A stretch of DNA of 57,253 nucleotides from Sulfuricellaceae bacterium. Lineage in GTDB: Bacteria; Pseudomonadota; Gammaproteobacteria; Burkholderiales; Sulfuricellaceae. The first letter of the stretch is position 1; the number at the start of each line of letters is the position of its first letter. Under the pieces are notes generated by a model. It was not told where the DNA came from and ran no database searches. It worked only from the letters and a program-made list of their open reading frames with translations. Position numbers and translations under genes: made by a program. Below are positions 36,531-43,936 of this stretch, in pieces. The DNA is taken from assembly GCA_030690895.1 (NCBI GenBank), contig JAUYFQ010000140.1, positions 1 through 57,253 of the forward strand. The letters run 5' to 3'.

Positions 36531-37125
36531 ATATCAGTTAGCCGATTCGAACTGGTCCGACAGTTACCTGATGGTGCCTTTGCGTCGGTTGCTCGGCCCT
36601 CCGCGTGGCCCTGTTCTGGATATCGGCTGCGGCAACGGTGCGATATCCAGGGCACTGCTGGAAGACGGCTACGATGTGTACGGGATCGATGCGTCGGAGT
36701 CCGGAATCGAAATTGCCAATCGAAACGCGCCGGGCCGTTTTTTCGTGCACGATGTGACGGTCCAGCGTCTACCGGATGCGCTGGCAGACAAGCGCTTCGT
36801 GACGGTAATTTCCACCGAGGTGATTTCGCATCTGTACGCACCCCGTCGCCTGCTCGACCTCGCTCGCGAAGTGCTGGCCGACGACGGGGAGTTGATTGTT
36901 TCGATGCCCTACCACGGGTATTTCAAGAACCTGGCACTTGCCGTTTCGGGCAGGCTGGATCCTCACTTTACGGTGCTGTGGGACGGCGGGTTTATCAAGT
37001 TCTTTTCGCGCCGGACGATTGAGCAGATGTTGCGCGAGCAGGGCTTTGCGGTGACGGATTTCGCCGGGGCGGGACGTTGGCCGTATTTGTGGAAAAGCAT
37101 GCTGGTGAAAGCCAGGGTTGCTTGA
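36505..37125 (+). CDS. Class I SAM-dependent methyltransferase
   Basis: A 206-residue Methyltransf_11/23-type protein. Motif I is VLDIGCGNGAISRALLEDGY, the acidic loop YGIDASESGIEIAN, post-I ISTEVISHLYAPRRLLDLAR and motif III LADDGELIVSMPYHGY. Its C-terminus (FSRRTIEQMLREQGFAVTDF) is typical of UbiE/COQ5-like sugar methylases in O-antigen clusters. TTG start overlapping the upstream fragment's stop. Full length, unlike the copy at 33141. Confidence 0.85.
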   Translation: MSADYKDYGYQLADSNWSDSYLMVPLRRLLGPPRGPVLDIGCGNGAISRALLEDGYDVYGIDASESGIEIANRNAPGRFFVHDVTVQRLPDALADKRFVTVISTEVISHLYAPRRLLDLAREVLADDGELIVSMPYHGYFKNLALAVSGRLDPHFTVLWDGGFIKFFSRRTIEQMLREQGFAVTDFAGAGRWPYLWKSMLVKARVA

Positions 37126-37258
37126 TCAGGTCTTTGCCGTTTGACGAGGTGCTGGTTTGCTGCCTGCGGACGAAGTGGATGCGCTGGTAATCGGTAATTG
37201 GGTGGTGAAACGTGGGTCGTCGGCTAGACAAGTCGGTCGCGTATAGGTAATCGGAACC

Positions 37259-38131
37259 ATGTGGAATTTGCTTCGCTACGTCTGGAATCATCCGCTTAAT
37301 GCCGACGGCAAGGTCGCTGCGCTTTGGCGAGTGTTTCGTTGGCAAATCGCTTCGCGCCTGATGCCTGGGCTGATTGCACTTCCCTATGCGGGAGGCACAT
37401 TTTTGTTCGCCACCCGTGGCATGACCGGCGCCACCGGGAATTGGTACTGTGGCCTGCACGAGGTCAACGAAATGGCATTCGTGTTGCATCTGCTGCGGCC
37501 GGATGAGCACTTCCTCGACGTGGGAGCCAACGTCGGCAGCTATTCGATCCTTGCTGGTGGTGCGGCACGAGCACGCGTGACTGCGGTAGAACCGATACCT
37601 ACAACTTTTGCGCATTTGCAGCGGAACGTGGTCTTGAACGGGTTGAACGAGCGCGTTCGCTGCTGCCAGGCAGGGCTTTCGGACGCGCACGGGGTTCTTC
37701 GCTTTTCTTCGGACTTGGACACCGTGAATCATGTTTTGACCGAAGGCGAGGATCTGCCAGGCGCCGATGTACCCGTGATGCGGCTCGACGACCTGGTGGG
37801 GCAGGATGTGCCGACCTTGATAAAGATTGATGTGGAAGGCCACGAACTCGCTGTATTGCGCAGCGGTAGCGACACACTGCGCGACGCGCGGCTGATGGCG
37901 GTCGTCATGGAAACGAATGGCAGTGGTGCGCGATATGGCGTCTCGGATGACGCGCTGATCGCGGTGATGCAGGAGTGTGGGTTTGCGCCGTTCGGGTATG
38001 ACCCTTTTCGGCGAAAGCTAACCGACACAGTCCAGGCGAATGGAAATACGGTGTTTGTGCGGGATAGGGCGGCGGTGGAAGAGAGGTGCCGCTCTGCGCC
38101 GAAGTTTCGGCTGGTGAACGGAGAAATCTGA
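37259..38131 (+). CDS. FkbM-family methyltransferase
   Basis: A 290-residue protein. FLDVGANVGSYSILAGGAAR is the FkbM SAM motif, VTAVEPIPTTFAHLQRNVVL the second, and PTLIKIDVEGHELAVLRSG the family-defining DVEGHE block. FkbM enzymes O-methylate hydroxyls on sugars or other small molecules. It is the last + strand gene of the cluster; the next genes run convergently on the minus strand. Confidence 0.9.
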   Translation: MWNLLRYVWNHPLNADGKVAALWRVFRWQIASRLMPGLIALPYAGGTFLFATRGMTGATGNWYCGLHEVNEMAFVLHLLRPDEHFLDVGANVGSYSILAGGAARARVTAVEPIPTTFAHLQRNVVLNGLNERVRCCQAGLSDAHGVLRFSSDLDTVNHVLTEGEDLPGADVPVMRLDDLVGQDVPTLIKIDVEGHELAVLRSGSDTLRDARLMAVVMETNGSGARYGVSDDALIAVMQECGFAPFGYDPFRRKLTDTVQANGNTVFVRDRAAVEERCRSAPKFRLVNGEI

Positions 38132-38139
38132 CTTATCGG

Positions 38140-38250
38140 GTTCCCGGTGCTGAAGCAGCGGAACCAGACGATGGCATGGATCAGTCCATCGTCCAGCGCA
38201 ATGCGGGGCGTCCAGTCGAGGATGCGCTTGGCCAGGGCGATGCCTGGCGG
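38140..38250 (-). pseudogene. C-terminal remnant of a UDP-glucuronate decarboxylase/epimerase gene
   Basis: The minus strand encodes [28 protein letters not shown] in one frame, closely matching the C-terminus of the intact Uxs protein at 45718-46671 ([20 protein letters not shown]). Nothing of the upstream ~280 residues is present. It lies just downstream of ugd, where uxs commonly sits, so it is probably the residue of an older uxs copy. Confidence 0.75.
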
Positions 38251-38256
38251 CTGGGT

Positions 38257-39446
38257 TCAGTCGTTGCCGAACAGATCGCGACTGTAAACCTTGTCGGTCA
38301 CATCGCTGATGTCTGGAGTGATGCGGTTGGCGATGATCACGTCGGCCTGCTGCTTGAAGGCGGCCAGATCGTTGACCACGCGGGAGCGGAAGAACTCTGT
38401 CTCTTTAATCGCCGGTTCAAAGACGATGACCTCGACGCCCTTGGCCTTGAGCCGCTTCATGATGCCTTGCACGCTGCTGGCGCGGAAGTTGTCGGAGCCG
38501 GCTTTCATGACCAGGCGGTAGATGCCCACTACTTTCGGGGCGCGGCGAAGGATGTCCTCGGCGATGAAGTCTTTGCGCGTGGCATTGGACTGCACGATGG
38601 CGCTGATCAGCGTTTGAGGCACGGCCTGGTAGTTGGCGAGCAACTGCTTGGTGTCCTTGGGCAGGCAGTAGCCGCCGTAACCGAACGAGGGATTGTTGTA
38701 ATACTGGCCGATGCGCGGGTCGAGGCAGACGCCGTCGATGATGTGTCGCGTGTCCAGGCCGTGGGTCGCGGCATAGGTGTCGAGCTCGTTGAAATAGGCC
38801 ACGCGCATCGCAAGAAAGGTGTTGGCGAACAGCTTGATGGCTTCGGCTTCGGTACTGTCGGTGAATAGTACGGCCACATCTTGTTTCAGCGCGGCTTCCT
38901 GCAGCAGGCCGGCGAAGGTGCGGTTGGTCGCGAATGGGCGGGTGTTTTCGCGAGCAAGCTCGCTCCTACGGGGGGTGGATCGGCGTTACGAGGGGCGGGC
39001 AGGGCGCGGCCTTCGCGCAGGAACTCGGGCGCGAAGATGAGGTTGCTGCAGTTGTACTGCTGTCGTGCCTTGGCGGTGAAGCCCACGGGGATGGTGGATT
39101 TGATGACCATCAGCGCCCGCGGGTTGATGGCCAGCACGTCCTGGATGACGGCTTCTACCGACCTGGTGTTGAAGTAGTTGGTCTCGGGGTCGTAATCGGT
39201 GGGGGTGGCGATGATGACGAAGTCAGCGTCTACGTAGGCTTCGCGCTTGTCTTGCGTGGCGCGGAAGTTTAGGGTTTTGTGCTGGAGATAGTGTTCGATG
39301 TCGGGGTCTTCGATGGGGGAGCGCTTTTGGTTGAGGAGCTCGACTTTTGTTGGGACGATGTCGAATACTACGACTTCGTGGCGCTGGGCCAGCAGGATGG
39401 CGTTGGAGAGGCCGACGTAGCCGGCACCGGCGATGGCGATTTTCAT
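38257..39446 (-). pseudogene. ugd: UDP-glucose 6-dehydrogenase, broken by a REP half-unit
   Basis: The 5' part (ATG 39446) has [20 protein letters not shown] and reaches [12 protein letters not shown] before running into REP sequence and a stop at 38886. The 3' part resumes in another frame as [20 protein letters not shown] and contains the catalytic Cys in [17 protein letters not shown]. About 18 residues expected between them (the region following ...EGKAL in Ugd proteins) are replaced by the repeat. The native enzyme makes UDP-glucuronate for Uxs. A GTG or ATG near 38877 could only make a fragment without the NAD domain. Confidence 0.88.
38938..38990. repeat. REP half-unit inside ugd
   Basis: A TTCGCGAGCAAGCTCGCTCC half-unit with flanking GC-rich text replaces the codons between the SPE-type motif and the following helix of Ugd. 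This is the second UDP-sugar dehydrogenase in the window interrupted by the same repeat family. Confidence 0.88.
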
Positions 39447-39475
39447 TGGGGTGGTTCAGTGAGGGGAGGGTGGTT

Positions 39476-39587
39476 GGCCGACTGAAGTCGGCCCTACGGG
39501 GAATGGGGGGTAATGGGGGTGGTGGTTTTGTAGGAGCCAGCTTGCTGGCGAATGGGGAGGCTGGTTCGCGAGCAAGCTCGCTCCTAC
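39476..39587. repeat. GCCGACTGAAGTCGGC palindrome and REP pair upstream of ugd
   Basis: GCCGACTGAAGTCGGC at 39478-39493 is a near-perfect palindrome followed by CCTACGGGG; the same motif occurs at 46702-46723 and in reduced form at 6642-6655 and 49808-49823. A REP pair follows at about 39530-39587. Confidence 0.85.
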
Positions 39588-39595
39588 ACGGGGGG

Positions 39596-39976
39596 CTACA
39601 GAGGCTCCCCAGGAGGCTGATCTTTGGCGACAGAGTCGAGAAGTTCTTCCAGTTGAGGCAGGTAGCTTTCGATTGTATTCCAGACAATTTCTGCATCAAT
39701 CAGGAAGTAATCGTGCACCAATATGTTTCGCGAACGGTATGCGCCAACAAAGTGCTTCCATATATCAGGCCTCCGCTGCTCGATTTCAGGGACTAGCTCC
39801 ATTACCCTGTTGGCCGCTTCCCCAATATCAGAAATGCTTTTTGCGACAGCACGCTGTGACTTGCCATCGTCGAGAAACCGTGCCTTTGTCAGGCCCTTGG
39901 TGTCTTCCTTGATATTTTCAATGGCACATCGGATGTCTTCAATCCAGTCGGGAAGGCGCCGTTGTTTTCTGTTCAT
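39596..39976 (-). CDS. hepT: HepT-like HEPN ribonuclease toxin (DUF86)
   Basis: A 126-residue all-helical HEPN protein. The catalytic RX4HXY motif is Arg83...His88-Asp-Tyr90 in YRSRNILVHDYF. RLPDWIEDIRCAIENI is the usual N-terminal helix. HepT toxins are RNases inactivated by MntA through AMP addition to the Tyr of this motif. Its ATG overlaps the upstream mntA stop by four bases. Intact. Confidence 0.9.
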   Translation of the reverse strand: MNRKQRRLPDWIEDIRCAIENIKEDTKGLTKARFLDDGKSQRAVAKSISDIGEAANRVMELVPEIEQRRPDIWKHFVGAYRSRNILVHDYFLIDAEIVWNTIESYLPQLEELLDSVAKDQPPGEPL

Positions 39977-40266
39977 ACCGGCACGGCATCCATGAGTACT
40001 TGTTTGCGGTAACGCTCGTGCAATGCCATGGGGGTTGCAATATCGACCTGGACACCGGTAAGCGACTCGATTTCGAGTTGAATCCGGGCCAGGCTAATCA
40101 AGGTTGTTTTGCCATCAACCGGATCAACAAGCAGGTCGAGGTCGCTACTTTCTGTATCGTCGCCATGTACAGTCGAGCCGAAGACGCGCGGATTACGTGC
40201 GTCATTTTGTTCGACGATACGGCGAATATCGTTTCGGTGCAGTTGCAAAGCTTCAGATGGTTTCAT
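39973..40266 (-). CDS. mntA: MntA-like nucleotidyltransferase antitoxin
   Basis: A 97-residue minimal nucleotidyltransferase. The GSX10DXD motif is intact: Gly30-Ser31 and Asp42-x-Asp44 (FGSTVHGDDTESSDLDLLVD). MntA proteins AMPylate the HepT toxin encoded just downstream. Very similar in motif spacing to the orphan at 42161-42451, so the two operons are paralogous. Confidence 0.9.
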   Translation of the reverse strand: MKPSEALQLHRNDIRRIVEQNDARNPRVFGSTVHGDDTESSDLDLLVDPVDGKTTLISLARIQLEIESLTGVQVDIATPMALHERYRKQVLMDAVPV

Positions 40267-40329
40267 CGCTCAGGCTTTTCGGCTTTAGTCCGGTGGTTGC
40301 CATCTTACGCTGCCTTGGTTGTGGTGTTG

Positions 40330-40365
40330 TAGAGCCAGCTTCGCGAGCAAGCTCGCTCCTACAGG
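40330..40365. repeat. REP unit between TA operons
   Basis: A partial REP pair (GTAGAGCCAGC then TTCGCGAGCAAGCTCGC) just downstream of the wHTH-MNT/HEPN operon. Confidence 0.8.
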
Positions 40366-40372
40366 GGGTGGG

Positions 40373-40825
40373 TCAGGTACCAGGCAACAGGTTGGGACGG
40401 TTGGTGCTGAGCCATGCGTGTACTCGATCACGCAGGGAACCGGTTACCGCTATCAGGTCGCGTGCTTCGGACTCTGTTGCATTGATCAGGCCGGCGTACT
40501 CCGATGAGTTGCGCTTGGTGTGGTAGCGCACCAGTGCCGTCCATTCCGCCGCGGGTGCGGCGACGGTGTGCGCAAGCGTCGAGAACACGACCATGCGGTG
40601 TCCGAGTCCTCGGCCAGGGCGGTAGCCATGTGCGCGCAACGCGACCAGGGCGAACGCATGCGCAGCGTCATACGCGAGCGAGAATCGGCTGGGCGCGCTC
40701 AGGCTCGTGGTGCGGGCATCGTTCAGTTGTTGCTCGGCGCGCATGAGGAATCCCGAAATTTCCTCGACAGAGGTGGGCTCGGGGGTGATCTGGCCGGTTC
40801 CGACCAGGTTTTCAAGCGACTGCAT
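40373..40825 (-). CDS. HEPN-domain protein paired with wHTH-nucleotidyltransferase
   Basis: A 150-residue helical protein starting MQSLENLVGTGQITPEPTSV. It has the HEPN layout (SRFSLAYDAAHAFALVALRA, then a polar helix) but no clear RX4-6H motif in the last third, so nuclease activity is uncertain. Its start overlaps the upstream gene by 14 bp. Fragments of this same gene occur at 42537, 43937, possibly 44695, and 46735. Confidence 0.72.
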   Translation of the reverse strand: MQSLENLVGTGQITPEPTSVEEISGFLMRAEQQLNDARTTSLSAPSRFSLAYDAAHAFALVALRAHGYRPGRGLGHRMVVFSTLAHTVAAPAAEWTALVRYHTKRNSSEYAGLINATESEARDLIAVTGSLRDRVHAWLSTNRPNLLPGT

Positions 40826-41423
40826 GCAGCTCCCTGAGGCGCACATCGTCGCCGATGAGGAATATTTTCGGGCCGGCGAGGACCCTGGCAATGAAATGGT
40901 CGTGTTTCTTTTGCAGGCTGACGAACTCGTTGCGGTCGAAAATTGTCGTTGATACCTGGCGGCCGAGCTTTTTCTCGACCGCGGACAAGGGTACGGCAAG
41001 ATGGGAAAGAAGGATGTCGCCCACCAGAAAGACATCGATGTCGCTACGCGCATGGTGCTCGGATCGCGCCACCGAGCCGTAAATGAAGGCGGCTTCGATC
41101 AGGTTGCGAAGTGGATCGAGGCTGGCCCGCACCACGTCTGCAATGCCAAAAGTCTTGGCGACGAGCCCCGAAAGTTCGGCAAATACAGGGGCTTCCGGAT
41201 TCACGTGGAAGAACACCTGGTTGGCGCGCCGCTCGCGAATCAGCAACCCGGCCCGCGAGAGTTGATCCAGTTCCTTTTGCACCTGGCTCGCGCCGGCGCC
41301 GGCCGCGGCAACAATCTCGCGGGTGTAGAAGGACTTGTCCGGCTGCCCGAACAAGAGCGCAAGTACTGCGCGCCGCGTCTTGTTGAACAGCGCTTCGCCG
41401 ATCGGAAATGTGGCGGGGACCAT
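40812..41423 (-). CDS. Winged-helix plus MNT nucleotidyltransferase protein
   Basis: A 203-residue two-domain protein. Residues ~10-75 form a winged helix (LALLFGQPDKSFYTREIV, ASQVQKELDQLSRAGLL). Residues ~105-150 hold a nucleotidyltransferase site with GSX10DXD (YGSVARSEHHARSDIDVFLV). The fusion of DNA-binding and MNT domains in one protein suggests it represses its own operon and also modifies the HEPN partner. A perfect palindrome lies 29 bp upstream of the start. A degraded copy is at 46735-47060. Confidence 0.8.
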   Translation of the reverse strand: MVPATFPIGEALFNKTRRAVLALLFGQPDKSFYTREIVAAAGAGASQVQKELDQLSRAGLLIRERRANQVFFHVNPEAPVFAELSGLVAKTFGIADVVRASLDPLRNLIEAAFIYGSVARSEHHARSDIDVFLVGDILLSHLAVPLSAVEKKLGRQVSTTIFDRNEFVSLQKKHDHFIARVLAGPKIFLIGDDVRLRELHAVA

Positions 41424-41451
41424 GGTTGTTTGGCTATATGTACTTAAAAAC

Positions 41452-41476
41452 GGTACGATCGTACCTTATTAAGGTA
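41452..41476. promoter_or_regulatory. Palindromic operator candidate for the wHTH-MNT operon
   Basis: GGTACGATCGTACC (41452-41465) is a perfect 14-bp palindrome, immediately followed by TACCTTA-T-TAAGGTA (about 41462-41476), a second overlapping inverted repeat. It lies 29 bp upstream of the start of a gene encoding a winged helix, where an autoregulatory operator is expected. Confidence 0.55.
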
Positions 41477-41499
41477 TGGTTTGTCGAAAAGGAGTTTTG

Positions 41500-41541
41500 A
41501 AAACCGGGGAAACCGGAAAACCGGGGAAACCGGGGTCAGAT
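41500..41541. repeat. AACCGGGG-type repeat
   Basis: Two short tandem AAAACCGGGG/AAACCGG units ending GGGGTCAGATCG. Related to the perfect palindromes centred on GGGGTCAGACCCC at 43962-43984 and at 47366-47384. Confidence 0.75.
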
Positions 41542-41546
41542 CGCAC

Positions 41547-41783
41547 TCAACACTTGATCGAGTCCTCGTAGAGCGTTTCCGGTGCAATATCAATTTCTCC
41601 TGGCCATACGACAGTTCCGTATTTCACGCTGGCGCGCATAAAAAGTTGGGGTGTTGCGATACGGTTCCAAGGCTTCATTTGAAGTAGCGGTCGCATATCA
41701 AAGCGACGGCGCTCGCCATTCTTGAAGTGGATATCCAACTGAAAGTCTTCTGTTGTTTGGACTGAAGTTACGTCAAGCGTCAT
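41547..41783 (-). CDS. DUF2442 protein
   Basis: A 78-residue protein with FQLDIHFKNGERRRFDMRPL and the terminal WPGEIDIAPETLYEDS block. It follows the intact DUF4160 gene by eight bases. This is the only one of four DUF4160/DUF2442 pairs in the window in which both genes are intact. Confidence 0.87.
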   Translation of the reverse strand: MTLDVTSVQTTEDFQLDIHFKNGERRRFDMRPLLQMKPWNRIATPQLFMRASVKYGTVVWPGEIDIAPETLYEDSIKC

Positions 41784-41791
41784 GGCTCACC

Positions 41792-42061
41792 TCACTGCAG
41801 GGGGGGGATGCGAAACGGATCTTCGCCTTTAATGGCGAGTTCCCAATCGAGCATCAGTTCTTCTTTGTGAATATCGATCCAGACCTGAACCATTCTCAGC
41901 TGTTTGGGCGGTAGCGTGCCATCAAGAACAGTGCCTTCAGGGATAGATATTGCAGCTTCTTCACTTTGATACCGAACATGAATGTGTGGCAGGTGATGGC
42001 GTCTATTATCTCTATAAAACATCAAAATAAGCATTCCGTAAAACATGCTGATCGTGGGCAT
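41792..42061 (-). CDS. DUF4160 protein (intact copy)
   Basis: An 89-residue protein: MPTISMFYGMLILMFYRDNR, RHHLPHIHVRYQ, then SIPEGTVLDGTLPPKQLRMV and ending DPFRIPPLQ. It is the reference used here to place the frameshift at 5204-5475 and the stop codon at 52977-53190. Function unproven; the pairing and decay pattern suggest the toxin-like member. Confidence 0.88.
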   Translation of the reverse strand: MPTISMFYGMLILMFYRDNRRHHLPHIHVRYQSEEAAISIPEGTVLDGTLPPKQLRMVQVWIDIHKEELMLDWELAIKGEDPFRIPPLQ

Positions 42062-42122
42062 GGTCTATTTCCTCCATCGCTCGATGGCATCGACGAGTGT
42101 GAAAAAATGGGCTAGGGTCATT

Positions 42123-42164
42123 TCAGTTATGCCCGAGATAGTCCGGCAACCTACTTTCATTCAT
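42123..42164 (-). pseudogene. hepT stub of 13 codons
   Basis: ATG at 42164 overlaps the mntA stop as ATGA, exactly where hepT should begin, and encodes MNESRLPDYLGHN before TGA. SRLPDYL is the conserved N-terminus of HepT proteins. The rest of the gene is gone; unrelated sequence leads to the DUF4160 gene. Confidence 0.7.
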
Positions 42165-42451
42165 ACCGGGCGAGCCTCGGTAAGTACTTGATCACGAATT
42201 TTCAACGGTAGATCGCCGGGGGTCACCAGATCTACCGGCACACCAAGTAACTGTTCCAGTTCAACTTGCAGGCCGCCCAAGTCGAACAGGGTCGCACCAG
42301 GCAGTGCATCCACCAGCAAGTCAAGGTCGCTGCCATCTCTGTCCGTTCCGTGAAGTACCGACCCAAAAACTCGCGGGTTAGCCGTGCGAAAACGGCTGGC
42401 CGCTTGACGCACAGCGTCATGTCTTGCAACTAGAGCGATCGAGGGTTTCAT
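42161..42451 (-). CDS. mntA: Orphan MntA-like nucleotidyltransferase antitoxin
   Basis: A 96-residue protein with GSX10DXD intact (Gly30-Ser31, Asp42, Asp44 in FGSVLHGTDRDGSDLDLLVD) and the DLVTPGDLPLKIRDQVL tail. Only a 13-codon stub of its HepT toxin remains downstream. It may be unneeded or may still act on the intact HepT encoded at 39596. Confidence 0.85.
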   Translation of the reverse strand: MKPSIALVARHDAVRQAASRFRTANPRVFGSVLHGTDRDGSDLDLLVDALPGATLFDLGGLQVELEQLLGVPVDLVTPGDLPLKIRDQVLTEARPV

Positions 42452-42472
42452 ATGTGCATGTGGGTGTGGTGT

Positions 42473-42572
42473 TGTAGGAGCCAGCTTGCTGGCGAATGGG
42501 GGGCTTTCGCGAGCAAGCTCGCTCCTACGGAGGGGATCAATTGTCATGCAACAGGTTGGGACGGTTGCCCTT
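42473..42572. repeat. REP pair and a HEPN-gene fragment
   Basis: REP units at 42473-42524, followed by about 36 bp (42537-42572) that match 46731-46767 almost base for base and correspond to the 3' end of the HEPN gene at 40373. The match ends before the antitoxin gene at 42603. Confidence 0.7.
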
Positions 42573-42602
42573 GATGAGTTCGTCGGCCGCATGTGCTCAT
42601 GT

Positions 42603-42923
42603 TCAGGCGTGCACCCCGTCCCGGCGTGTGATTGCCAGGCGTAGGCCGGCCGCTTCCAACACGGCAACCAGCGTTTTAAGCGTCGGGTTTCCATTCGGCG
42701 ACAGGGCGCGGTAAAGGCTTTCGCGTTGAATGCCGGCGCGCTGGGCAACCTGCGCCATGCCTTGCGCTTCGGCAACGTGTCGGAGTGCCGATAGCAGCGC
42801 CTCGCGGCCGCCTTCCTGGTCGGCTTGTTCCATTGCCGCGCGCAGGTATTCGTCGGCAAAGGCGGGATCGCCGCGCAGCAGTTCAATTACGGCTTCGGCA
42901 TGGGGGCGCGATACTCGGCTCAT
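42603..42923 (-). CDS. HTH addiction-module antidote protein (HigA-type)
   Basis: A 106-residue protein of the antidote family. The HTH is MAQVAQRAGIQRESLYRALS followed by GNPTLKTLVAVLEAAGLRL. It is second in a toxin-first operon, overlapping the toxin stop by four bases. A paralogous pair is at 47434-48093. Intact. Confidence 0.88.
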   Translation of the reverse strand: MSRVSRPHAEAVIELLRGDPAFADEYLRAAMEQADQEGGREALLSALRHVAEAQGMAQVAQRAGIQRESLYRALSPNGNPTLKTLVAVLEAAGLRLAITRRDGVHA

Positions 42924-43246
42924 GTTCGGTTCCTTTCTTGCCAGTCTTTCCAGTAATCCACGGCGCGCGCTATGTCGGCCTTTTGCTTGCGCTTGTCGCC
43001 GCCCGTCAGCAGCAGGATCAAGCGACTACCAGCCCGCGCGTAATAGACTCGATAGCCGGGGCCGTAGTCGATACGTGCTTCCCATACGCCCTCGCCGACT
43101 GGCTTGCAGTCGCCGAAAGCGCCGGCTCCCATGCGTCCAACCCGCACCACGGCAAAGGCACGCGCCCTCCGATCGGCCAGCGATGCCAGCCGATCGGCAA
43201 ACAGGTCGCGCCCTTCCGGGTTCAGATAGTGCTCAACCTGATACAT
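42920..43246 (-). CDS. RelE-like addiction-module killer protein
   Basis: A 108-residue RelE-fold protein with the family block GDCKPVGEGVWEARIDYGPG YRVYY and LLLTGGDKRKQKADIARAVD. These toxins are predicted mRNA interferases. First gene of the operon; the antidote gene overlaps its end. Intact. Confidence 0.88.
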   Translation of the reverse strand: MYQVEHYLNPEGRDLFADRLASLADRRARAFAVVRVGRMGAGAFGDCKPVGEGVWEARIDYGPGYRVYYARAGSRLILLLTGGDKRKQKADIARAVDYWKDWQERNRT

Positions 43247-43365
43247 GATCCATTGTAGCGTTTAGGTTACAGAATTCAAGTAAAGTGGGCGGTGGAAACG
43301 GTACGAACTTTGACAAACACCTTGAACCCCGGTTTCCGCGGCACAGGGTCTACGTAGTCGGAGCC

Positions 43366-43436
43366 CGTTTCGCGAGCAAGCTCGCTCCTACGGAGGCATT
43401 GAGTTTCGCGAGCAAGCTCGCTCCTACGGAGGCCTT
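43366..43436. repeat. Two REP half-units in the same orientation
   Basis: TTCGCGAGCAAGCTCGCTCC occurs at about 43368-43389 and 43404-43426 as direct repeats, just downstream of hicA. Confidence 0.85.
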
Positions 43437-43444
43437 GAGGAATT

Positions 43445-43642
43445 TCAAAACTGTTTAGGCAGCCCGGCTTGTTTGAGGACCGCATTGGCCGTATGTCTGG
43501 ACTTGATCTTCTGATCGACCGGGAACCGAACCACGGTATGCGGGGAGAACCAGATATCGTGATCGCCCTTGCCATGCCTTTCGAAGCGACACCCGGCTTC
43601 CGACAGCAGCCGCTTGAGTTCTGGCGCCAGGTTGCCGCCCAT
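43445..43642 (-). CDS. hicA: HicA-type mRNA interferase toxin
   Basis: A 65-residue double-stranded-RNA-binding-like protein. The catalytic His is His28 in RHGKGDHDIWF, and LAPELKRLLSEAGCRF is the first helix. The ATG at 43642 shares one base with the upstream hicB stop. Order antitoxin then toxin. Intact. Confidence 0.87.
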   Translation of the reverse strand: MGGNLAPELKRLLSEAGCRFERHGKGDHDIWFSPHTVVRFPVDQKIKSRHTANAVLKQAGLPKQF

Positions 43643-43878
43643 CAACTTGCCTGGCGATGCGCAATAGAAAATCTCCGCGCGAGCAGCTCGAAAGGAACAT
43701 CCAATCCGTCGGTACAACCATTTGCGTCGAGAAGCTCGGGAACCATCACGTCAAGTTTGGCGGACAAGGCTTCAAGCGTGTCCGCCTCGGTCGCCAGACC
43801 GGGGACATCATCCGATGTGGCAACCCACACTTCCGCGTCAGAATCCCATTCTGCACGGATGAATAGAAGCTTATTCAT
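43642..43878 (-). CDS. hicB: HicB-type antitoxin
   Basis: About 78 residues: MNKLLFIRAEWDSDAEVWVA, SDDVPGLATEADTLEALSAK and LLARRFSIA, the partially degraded RNase H-like fold of HicB proteins. The ATG at 43878 is chosen on family length; the upstream in-frame start at 43917 would add 13 residues. Intact. Confidence 0.83.
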   Translation of the reverse strand: MNKLLFIRAEWDSDAEVWVATSDDVPGLATEADTLEALSAKLDVMVPELLDANGCTDGLDVPFELLARRFSIAHRQAS

Positions 43879-43936
43879 GCGGTCATCCTTTAACGAGATT
43901 GGTACACAACGAAACATTGTACGCCGGCAGTTCCGG

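Noticed and set aside
41907-41918. Exact match to the E. coli ops element GGCGGTAGCGTG
   Set aside because: It lies inside the DUF4160 coding sequence, antisense to it and upstream of no polysaccharide gene on that strand; the match is explained by codons of that protein.
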